This document shows, in pieces, positions 1 to 4,238 of a DNA stretch of 6,467 bases. The notes under the pieces are model-generated. The model saw only the letters and a program-made list of their open reading frames with translations, was not told the origin of the DNA and did no database searches. The stretch is from positions 1 through 6,467 of the forward strand of contig CALJPB010000055.1 of NCBI GenBank assembly GCA_937981305.1, in the 5' to 3' direction. Position numbers and translations under genes: made by a program. The first letter of the stretch is position 1; the number at the start of each line of letters is the position of its first letter. The DNA comes from an uncultured Selenomonas sp. (GTDB taxonomy: Bacteria > Bacillota > Negativicutes > Selenomonadales > Selenomonadaceae).

Positions 1-2
1 CA

Positions 3-320
3 GAGGCTCAGGTTGGGCTTTTGAAGGAAGCCCTTGCGACAGGGAAGGGTGTTCATTTCTACGGCCCGCAGGGGCACGGCAAGTCAACGCTGTGTACGCT
101 CTTTCATCATGCCGGATACGCGAAAGTTACGGAGGCGGGGACGATCGAGGGAACAGAGATGTGGGCAGGCCCGTACGCCATACCCGACATGGACGCGCGC
201 AAAGGCGTCGTCCTGCTCGAGGTATGTATGGACTACACAGAAAAAGGGCGTTCCGAAATCAGCGCGTATTTCGAGAAGCCCTTTACGAAGGATGAGGTTA
301 CTGCTTGGGTTCTTTCCTAA
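3..320 (+). CDS. P-loop ATPase/NTP-binding protein, 3' part only
   Basis: The frame is open from the left window edge, so this is the C-terminal part of a gene whose start lies outside. A TTG at 21 is a formal start, but no Shine-Dalgarno precedes it and the six codons before it are open, so I treat the gene as 5'-partial. The main motif is a Walker A loop, GPQGHGKST (bases 63-89), right after a strand-like GVHFY segment, as in AAA/RecA-type ATPases. A later hydrophobic run ending in acid (VVLLEV) could be a Walker B-like strand, but this is weak. About 80 residues follow the P-loop, which is short for a complete ATPase domain. I expect nucleotide binding but cannot name the family; a phage helicase loader or a superfamily 3-like helicase remnant are options. 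Its 3' end overlaps the convergent minus-strand gene by 23 bp, and I see no terminator between them. Confidence 0.6.
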   Translation, partial: EAQVGLLKEALATGKGVHFYGPQGHGKSTLCTLFHHAGYAKVTEAGTIEGTEMWAGPYAIPDMDARKGVVLLEVCMDYTEKGRSEISAYFEKPFTKDEVTAWVLS

Positions 321-627
321 GCTGCAGGTTGAAGTAGTAGTAATCGGTTTTGTTAGGGCGATCCAATTCCTTCTTGGAGAAACGAAATCCAGCAGCAATC
401 AGCGCACCTTTCATCTCGTCGTTCGTCAGATATGTGTCACGATCAGCAAAAGCGTGATCGTACATATTGCGAATCGAGAGTGACGTGAGACGCTGTCGGA
501 TCGTCTTGGTCTTGGCAAAAGTTTGGTCGATCCACTGAAGCACATGCTGCTGTATTTCCGGAGGGAGCTTGGAGAAGTCATTCGGGTCGTTGGTCGGCTC
601 TCCGGTTACTTTTCTAGGCTCGGACAT
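298..627 (-). CDS. Small conserved-looking phage protein, counter-transcribed
   Basis: A 109-aa protein read against all its neighbours. The start is well supported: a GGAAAGGAGG Shine-Dalgarno (635-644, read on the minus strand) sits 7 nt from the ATG, and a consensus promoter lies just upstream. The N-terminal 20 residues are polar and probably disordered. Residues 20-60 look helical and basic. The segment YLTNDEMKGALIAAG (66-80) followed by a Tyr-rich strand near 96-99 resembles, from memory, small Clostridia/Negativicutes phage proteins with a pattern close to Y-x-T/S-N-x-x-F/M-K-G-A-M/L-x-x-A-G. I know no function for these. There are no membrane segments, Cys clusters or clear HTH. Being divergent from the HTH gene at 701, it could be a regulator or a lysogeny-expressed gene; that is inference from position only. 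Confidence 0.75.
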   Translation of the reverse strand: MSEPRKVTGEPTNDPNDFSKLPPEIQQHVLQWIDQTFAKTKTIRQRLTSLSIRNMYDHAFADRDTYLTNDEMKGALIAAGFRFSKKELDRPNKTDYYYFNLQLRKEPKQ

Positions 628-642
628 ACTAACACCTCCTTT

Positions 643-662
643 CCGTGATGATTATACCACGG
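643..662. repeat. Inverted repeat around the minus-strand -10 (possible operator)
   Basis: CCGTG (643-647) and CACGG (658-662) form perfect 5-bp arms separated by 10 bp. The TATAAT of the minus-strand promoter lies inside the spacer. A dimeric repressor bound here would block that promoter. The arms are short, so chance is possible; no second copy of the site was noticed nearby. Confidence 0.3.
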
Positions 663-680
663 CGGGGAGGAGAGCAACAA
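651..680 (-). promoter_or_regulatory. Sigma70-type promoter for the minus-strand gene
   Basis: Read on the minus strand, a perfect -10 TATAAT (651-656) lies 18 bp from a -35-like TTGTTG (675-680). The expected start of transcription near 644 would give a leader of about 17 nt carrying the Shine-Dalgarno at 635-640. This is the best promoter match I found in the window. It lies just upstream of the divergent plus-strand gene at 701, whose own promoter I could not identify with confidence. Confidence 0.6.
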
Positions 681-700
681 CCGCGAGAGGGGGTGACACG

Positions 701-1054
701 ATGACAAATGCTAATCCGTTTGACGCGCTGCGGGACGAGCTTTCGGAGATCATCCGCAGCAGCGTCCGCAGCATCGTCCGCGAAGAGTTGCAAAAGCTCA
801 AAGCAGAGCAGTCCAAGGAGGCGCAGCCCGCAGCACAGGAGGATGACAGACTTGTCGGACGCGAGGAGATCGCGCGGCGGCTGGACATCACGCCCGACGT
901 TGTGACGGCGAAGATGGGGCGCGGCGAGCTGGTCTGGACGATCGACCCGATCAGCGGGCAGCGCAAGATGAAGAAGTCTTGGCTGGATGCACTTATTAGA
1001 GATATGCCCGCCTATCGCGGACTGCTGAGCGCAAGAAAGGAGGCGGTCGCATGA
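701..1054 (+). CDS. Helix-turn-helix (excisionase/MerR-like) DNA-binding protein
   Basis: A 117-aa protein. The frame stays open upstream to 569, but ATG 701 is chosen because AGGGGGTGA (688-696) is a near-consensus Shine-Dalgarno, while upstream starts lie inside the minus-strand gene. Residues 5-45 are an amphipathic, charged helix rich in Glu, Arg and Lys, likely a coiled coil for oligomerisation. Residues 51-99 look like the HTH_17/excisionase-type winged helix: LVGREEIARRLDI as the first helices, a recognition helix near TPDVVTAKMG, then a short wing (GELVWTIDPISGQRKM) and a helix beginning KKSWLDALI. It probably binds DNA as a regulator or accessory replication/excision factor. It opens the plus-strand early cluster and ends with an ATGA overlap with the LysM gene, so the two are translationally coupled. 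Confidence 0.7.
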   Translation: MTNANPFDALRDELSEIIRSSVRSIVREELQKLKAEQSKEAQPAAQEDDRLVGREEIARRLDITPDVVTAKMGRGELVWTIDPISGQRKMKKSWLDALIRDMPAYRGLLSARKEAVA

Positions 1055-1365
1055 TTGGAAAGAAGGCTCTCGTAGGTGCGGCAATCGCACTTACCGCAAT
1101 CCTCTGTGCGGGGGCAGCAACACATGATGGCGGCAAGAACGCCGTCCTCGTTGAGGAAGTCTACGTTGTCAAGCCGGGTGATACCCTTTGGGGGATCTCG
1201 GAGACATACCTGCGGAAGAATACCGGCACGCGCCGGTATATCCTCGAGTACAAGAGCGGCGTCGAGGAAAACAATCCTTGGCTGCTCGATCGGCACGGGA
1301 TGATCTATCCCGGGGATAAATTGACCCTGACCTATTGGGTCAAGGGAGAGGAGGAGCGGAAATGA
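1051..1365 (+). CDS. Small secreted or membrane-anchored LysM-domain protein
   Basis: A 104-aa protein starting in an ATGA overlap, with AAAGGAGG (1036-1043) ahead of it. Residues 3-5 are basic, and 6-22 form one hydrophobic segment (VGAAIALTAILCAGA), either a signal peptide or an uncleaved membrane anchor. An AGA/A site could be cleaved; Cys19 follows Leu, so the lipobox match is poor. Residues 37-95 form one LysM domain: VYVVKPGDTLWGIS at its start, an NPWLLDRHGMIYPGDKLTL end, and about 15 extra residues in between. LysM domains bind N-acetylglucosamine in peptidoglycan. There is no catalytic domain, so this is not an endolysin. The layout (about 100 aa, N-terminal anchor plus one LysM) resembles the SOS division inhibitor YneA of Bacillus, but so do unrelated spore and envelope proteins. 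Its place in an early phage cluster suggests an early effect on the host envelope; this is inference. Confidence 0.75.
   Translation: MIGKKALVGAAIALTAILCAGAATHDGGKNAVLVEEVYVVKPGDTLWGISETYLRKNTGTRRYILEYKSGVEENNPWLLDRHGMIYPGDKLTLTYWVKGEEERK
1321..1343 (+). repeat. Inverted repeat/hairpin just before the SD of the 60-aa gene
   Basis: TTGACCC (1321-1327) and GGGTCAA (1337-1343) are perfect 7-bp arms around a 9-nt loop. The right arm directly abuts the purine-rich Shine-Dalgarno of the next gene (1344-1355). It sits in the last LysM codons, so translation of the LysM gene would unfold it. It may tune coupling of the next gene or be chance. Confidence 0.35.
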
Positions 1366-1544
1366 GGAGTGAGTGGAAAATTTCGAGCCAGTATCTTGGC
1401 GGGAGAAAGGTCTATCAGGTGTACCGCATCAAGGATATGCGCATCGTCGATCACAGCGGTAACCGCGAGTACGCGGGCGGTCTGACCGATGATGAGGCCG
1501 AGGCGATGGCACTCGCGGAACGACTGAACAAGGAGGAGAACTGA
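1362..1544 (+). CDS. Small phage protein of unknown function (60 aa)
   Basis: A 60-aa protein starting at ATG 1362 in an ATGA overlap with the LysM gene, behind GGGAGAGGAGG (1344-1354). A longer start (TTG 1335) lies in the preceding gene and has no good Shine-Dalgarno. The N-terminal half is strand-like with aromatic residues (KISSQYLGGRKVYQVYRIKD), then a turn with HSGNRE, then a C-terminal acidic helix (DDEAEAMALAERLNKEEN). The pattern of W/YQVYR, HSGN and ALAERLN recurs, from memory, in small hypothetical proteins of Firmicutes prophages. No catalytic motif, HTH or membrane segment is visible. It is very likely co-expressed with its neighbours. Confidence 0.65.
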   Translation: MRSEWKISSQYLGGRKVYQVYRIKDMRIVDHSGNREYAGGLTDDEAEAMALAERLNKEEN

Positions 1545-1545
1545 A

Positions 1546-1665
1546 ATGGATCCATATACACAACGCATGACCATCATGAAGCGTGATCGGCGAACCGTGC
1601 GCATCATCACAAATGTGGGCGTAATGCCTAGCGCATGGGGCGTATGCGCACCGTCCGAGGTGTAG
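1546..1665 (+). CDS. Small ORF (39 aa), possibly the front of an amber-interrupted gene
   Basis: ATG 1546 lies one base after the previous stop, with AAGGAGG (1530-1536) at a 9-nt spacing, so ribosomes should start here. The predicted peptide is basic at the front (residues 12-19 include KRDRR), then hydrophobic with Trp and Cys, and ends at a TAG (1663-1665). No family is recognised. The same frame stays open for another 61 codons after the TAG, to TAA 1849-1851. That suggests either a decayed 100-aa gene with a premature amber codon, read-through, or a true small gene followed by an accidental open frame. The good start signal supports translation of at least the first 39 codons. Confidence 0.5.
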   Translation: MDPYTQRMTIMKRDRRTVRIITNVGVMPSAWGVCAPSEV

Positions 1666-1851
1666 GTCACAAACCTTACCGTCTCGGCGGGGGACCTCAG
1701 TCGTGGAATCACAAGGTTTTCATCGACACAAGAGGTTGCGGATAAGGAGCACACGGACTTCGTACAAATGGCGATCCTTATGGGCTTTGAGTTGTCCAGC
1801 GGGCACACGTCCTACAGGCGCACAAACAAAAAGAACCCGGAGCGACGCTAA
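1666..1851 (+). pseudogene. In-frame continuation after TAG (possible pseudogene remnant)
   Basis: This 61-codon stretch continues the 39-aa frame past the amber codon. It has no ATG, GTG or TTG near its beginning; the first in-frame ATG is at 1768, where AAGGAG (1744-1749) is too far away (18 nt) to be a good Shine-Dalgarno. The translated segment is protein-like from about 1732 on (EVADKEHTDFVQMAILMGFE), then basic (RRTNKKNPERR), while the +1 frame (1703-1891) is Arg/Ser/Thr-rich as expected of a shadow. That favours this frame as the original one. A phase-0 ORF of 33 codons (1644-1745) overlaps the amber and complicates this reading. I call it a probable remnant, with low confidence. Confidence 0.3.
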
Positions 1852-1861
1852 CCGCTCCGGG
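1836..1861 (+). repeat. 9-bp perfect hairpin spanning the TAA at 1849
   Basis: CCCGGAGCG (1836-1844) and CGCTCCGGG (1853-1861) pair perfectly around an 8-nt loop that contains the stop codon TAA (1849-1851). The stem is GC-rich and should be stable. No run of T follows, so it is not a standard intrinsic terminator. It could protect a transcript end, act as a weak pause site or insulate the small-gene cluster from the next gene. Confidence 0.5.
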
Positions 1862-1886
1862 CGACAAGAAAGACTTACAGACACAG

Positions 1887-1892
1887 TATAAC
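1887..1892 (+). promoter_or_regulatory. Possible -10 element before the 187-aa gene
   Basis: TATAAC lies 24 bp upstream of ATG 1916, just after the hairpin ending at 1861. There is no convincing -35 at 16-18 bp. It could be a weak or activator-dependent promoter for the replication genes. The evidence is a single near-consensus hexamer in a locally AT-rich stretch. Confidence 0.2.
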
Positions 1893-1915
1893 ACAACTCA
1901 AGGAGGATTTACAAC

Positions 1916-2479
1916 ATGACAATCAAGATCAGCATCACCGAGCGCGATATCGCGGGGGCACAGAAGGACGCCATCGCGAATCTCATCTGCTCGCTGCAGG
2001 CACTCAGCGCATCCACGAAGGTCAAGAGCGAGATCTCAGCGAGCGCAGAGATCGGCACGGAGATCGACCTCCCCGACGTACCGCACAAGACGAAGTCCTC
2101 GGAGACGGTCATCGTGCCTGACAAGGTCTACAAGGATGAGCCCATCCCCGCAAAACCCGCGCCCAAAGAAAAAACGAAGCCCGCACCTGCGCCGATGCCC
2201 GCACCTGAGACGAATAGCGCGGAGGAAGTCGCTGCAGAGGAAGAGGCACCGCTGCTTGAAGAGGCAGCGCTGGACAGCACCGCCGCCCCCGCTCCCGACG
2301 ATGCGGAGACAGACTACAAGAAGCTCCGTGAGACAGTGAAAGCGGAGTGCGCCGCGATCGCACGCAGCGGCAAGTCCAAGGCACTCAAGGCACTCCTCGC
2401 AGACTGTGGCGTTGAGAAACTCAGCGAAATCTCGGACGTCGCGCTCGAGGACTTCCTTAAAGAGGCACGGGCGCTCTGA
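1916..2479 (+). CDS. Phage protein with Pro/Ala-rich linker (rrp5-like misannotated type)
   Basis: A 187-aa protein with AAGGAGG (1900-1906) 9 nt before the ATG. Three regions are visible. Residues 1-45 are a mixed segment rich in Ala, Ser and Ile (KISITERDIAGAQ onward). Residues 65-130 form a low-complexity linker of Pro, Ala, Lys and Glu, surely flexible. Residues 133-187 form a compact helical domain (YKKLRETVKAECAAIARSGK, then KALKALLADCGVEKLSEI, then ALEDFLKEARAL). This layout matches phage proteins that databases often label 'rRNA biogenesis protein rrp5', a label with no functional basis; the C-terminal fold recalls small helix-extended-helix domains. It may be a scaffold or DNA-associated accessory factor for the replication genes that follow. 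Its stop overlaps the next start by one base (TGATG). Confidence 0.65.
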   Translation: MTIKISITERDIAGAQKDAIANLICSLQALSASTKVKSEISASAEIGTEIDLPDVPHKTKSSETVIVPDKVYKDEPIPAKPAPKEKTKPAPAPMPAPETNSAEEVAAEEEAPLLEEAALDSTAAPAPDDAETDYKKLRETVKAECAAIARSGKSKALKALLADCGVEKLSEISDVALEDFLKEARAL

Positions 2480-3627
2480 TGGCACACGCAGTTCTGAGTG
2501 CATCGGGGAGCAAACGGTGGCTGTCTTGCCCGCCATCTGCCCGCCTTGAACGGAAGTTCCCGGACAAGGCGGGCGAAGCTGCGCAGGAGGGGACGCTCGC
2601 CCACGCACTCGCAGAGGCGCGGATCCGGCACTGGCTCGGTGAGATATCCGAAAACGGTCTGACACTCCGTATTGACAGCATCCGACATGACGCGCTCTAC
2701 TCCCCCGAGATGGGTGAGTACGTCAGTGAGTACGTTGATCTCTGTATCGAGAAGATCAACGAGGCACAGGGCATCGCTCTCGTTGAGGAACGGCTGGATT
2801 TCAGTCGCTGGGTCAAAAACGGATTCGGAACGGGGGATATGGTCATCATCGGCGACGGCGTTATCGAGATCGTCGATCTCAAGTATGGCAAGGGCGTCCC
2901 GGTCTCCGCTGAGGGCAACACACAGATGCAGCTCTACGCGCTCGGCGCGATCGAGCAGTACGGCTACATCTACGATTTTGACCACGTCCGCATGTCCATC
3001 TTTCAGCCGCGCAACGGCGGACTCTCAACGCAGCTCATGTCCGTTGCCGAGCTCCTTGCGTGGGGAGAGAGCATCAAACCGATCGCAGAGCTCGCCTACG
3101 AGGGCAAAGGAGAGTTCAAGGCGGGTGATCACTGCAGGTTTTGCCGTGCTGCCGTACAATGCAAGGCCCTCGCGGACTACAACATCGAGATCGCAAAACT
3201 CGAGTTTCGGGATGCCGATCTTCTCACGGATGGCGAGGTGTCGTTTGTGCTGGAGCGCGTTGATGGTCTCGTACGGTACGCCGAGAAGATCAAGACCTTT
3301 GCCCTTGCAGAAGCACTCAAGGGGCATCGATGGCCGGGCTTTAAGGTCGTTGAGGGGCGCAGCAACCGCAAGATCACCGATGAGAATAAGGCGGCCGCGC
3401 TCCTGCGTAAGGCCGGCTACGCAGACGATGTGATCTACAAGCCGATCGAGATGCAGACTATCACCGACCTCGAAAAGACGATCACAAAGAAGAAATTCGG
3501 TGAGCTCCTCGGGAGCGTCGTCGAGAAGCCGCTGGGTAAGCCAACGCTTGTGCCGGAGGATGATAAACGACCGGAATATGATCCGGTGCAGTCAGAATTT
3601 GAAGTTATGGAGGAAGAAGATCAATGA
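2479..3627 (+). CDS. DUF2800 protein, PD-(D/E)XK nuclease with probable Fe-S site
   Basis: A 382-aa protein of the phage DUF2800 family, related to RecB/AddB/Cas4-type nucleases. Conserved features in order: the SASGSKRWLSCPPS start (8-20) with Cys17; EGTLAH (37-42), supplying the early Glu and His; GTGD with Asp120; EIVDLKYGKG with Asp133 and Lys135, the D-x-K core; TQMQLYALGA (148-157), the Q-x-x-x-Y helix; then Cys219, Cys222 and Cys228. The C-x2-C-x5-C spacing, together with the lone N-terminal Cys, is the arrangement that holds a 4Fe-4S 'iron staple' in AddB and Cas4. The C-terminal 100 residues are a basic, helical addition. I expect DNA-end processing or exonuclease activity in phage replication or recombination. 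The start has only a weak SD (AGAGG, 2461-2465), so it depends on coupling to the gene before it; the end overlaps DUF2815 by ATGA. Confidence 0.85.
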   Translation: MAHAVLSASGSKRWLSCPPSARLERKFPDKAGEAAQEGTLAHALAEARIRHWLGEISENGLTLRIDSIRHDALYSPEMGEYVSEYVDLCIEKINEAQGIALVEERLDFSRWVKNGFGTGDMVIIGDGVIEIVDLKYGKGVPVSAEGNTQMQLYALGAIEQYGYIYDFDHVRMSIFQPRNGGLSTQLMSVAELLAWGESIKPIAELAYEGKGEFKAGDHCRFCRAAVQCKALADYNIEIAKLEFRDADLLTDGEVSFVLERVDGLVRYAEKIKTFALAEALKGHRWPGFKVVEGRSNRKITDENKAAALLRKAGYADDVIYKPIEMQTITDLEKTITKKKFGELLGSVVEKPLGKPTLVPEDDKRPEYDPVQSEFEVMEEEDQ

Positions 3628-4184
3628 GCAGAATCGTTATCAAGAATGTCCGTCTCTCGTATGCAAATATCTGGGAACCGAAGCAGATGCCGGGCGACAC
3701 GAGCGGCAAGATGCGCTACAGTGCGTCGCTCCTCATCAGCAAGGACGACACCAAGACCATCAAGGCGATCAACAAGGCGATCGAGGAGGCGAAAGCCGAG
3801 GGCAAAGCAAAGCTCGCCAACAAGAACGGCGTCGTTCCGAAGAACCTCAAGCTCCCGCTGCGTGACGGTGATGAGGATCGCCCGGATGATGATGCGTACG
3901 CCGGATGCTATTTCCTCAACGCCAACGCAAGCGCCGATCATCCGCCCAAGATTGTCGATCGGCGCGTTGAGCCCGTTCTGGATCGCTCGGAGGTGTACTC
4001 TGGGTGCTACGCCAACGTCAGCGTCACATTCTTTGCGTTCAACACGCAGGGCAATGTCGGTATCGGATGCGGGCTCGGCAACATCCAGAAGGTGCGCGAC
4101 GGCGATCACCTGACGGGCGAACGCTCTGCCGACGAGGACTTCGAGGATCTCGGCGGGGGTGATGACGACGATTTTCTCAGCTGA
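3624..4184 (+). CDS. DUF2815 protein, likely phage ssDNA-binding protein
   Basis: A 186-aa protein recognised as DUF2815, a family that travels with DUF2800 and phage polymerases and is compared with T7 gp2.5-like single-strand DNA-binding proteins. The N-terminus MSRIVIKNVRLSYANIWEP is typical. Residues 30-40 form a strand (MRYSASLLISK), 41-67 a Lys/Glu helix, and 92-155 a strand-rich region containing AGCYFLNANA and a YSGCYANVSVTFFAFN block, consistent with an OB-like fold. The C-terminus is strongly acidic and ends in DDDDFLS, like the acidic tails of SSB proteins that recruit partners. The probable role is coating of single strands and loading of the nuclease and polymerase. The start is in an ATGA overlap with GGAGG at 3609-3613. 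A 54-bp gap with a hairpin separates it from the polymerase. Confidence 0.82.
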   Translation: MSRIVIKNVRLSYANIWEPKQMPGDTSGKMRYSASLLISKDDTKTIKAINKAIEEAKAEGKAKLANKNGVVPKNLKLPLRDGDEDRPDDDAYAGCYFLNANASADHPPKIVDRRVEPVLDRSEVYSGCYANVSVTFFAFNTQGNVGIGCGLGNIQKVRDGDHLTGERSADEDFEDLGGGDDDDFLS

Positions 4185-4195
4185 TCGATAGAGCG

Positions 4196-4224
4196 GAGCC
4201 CGTGCGGAATATCCGTACGGGCTC
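4196..4224 (+). terminator. 13-bp hairpin between the ssDNA-binding and polymerase genes
   Basis: GAGCCCGTGCGGA (4196-4208) pairs with TCCGTACGGGCTC (4212-4224) over 13 positions, with one G-T wobble (4204/4216) and a 3-nt loop. The stem is long and GC-rich. The bases after it (TTAGAGGTATT) are not a T tract, so it is at best a weak or Rho-aided terminator. It ends two bases before the weak polymerase Shine-Dalgarno AGAGGT (4227-4232). It may lower polymerase output relative to the abundant ssDNA-binding protein, or protect the upstream mRNA 3' end. Confidence 0.55.
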
Positions 4225-4238
4225 TTAGAGGTATTCAG

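Noticed and set aside
569..700. Upstream extension of the HTH gene to 569
   Set aside because: The extension lies within the minus-strand gene and its promoter, and ATG 701 has a near-consensus SD.
1220..1239. 8-bp perfect inverted repeat ATACCGGC / GCCGGTAT in the LysM gene
   Set aside because: It lies within well-supported coding sequence away from any junction; a single short hairpin of this kind can arise by chance in GC-rich codons.
1332..1808. Minus-strand open frame of 158 codons
   Set aside because: It runs opposite to three well-supported overlapping plus-strand genes, has no SD, and its peptide has a shadow-like composition.
1703..1891. 62-codon plus-strand frame with GTG start
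   Set aside because: Arg/Ser/Thr-rich peptide with no SD; best read as the shadow of the frame that continues past the TAG at 1663.
2036..2985. Overlapping minus-strand frames (209 and 223 codons)
   Set aside because: Antisense to the 187-aa and DUF2800 genes, with no promoter or SD seen and Cys/Arg/Leu-rich shadow peptides.
2672..3433. 253-codon plus-strand frame inside DUF2800
   Set aside because: The peptide is mostly Ser, Arg and Thr, the typical +1 shadow of a GC-rich gene.
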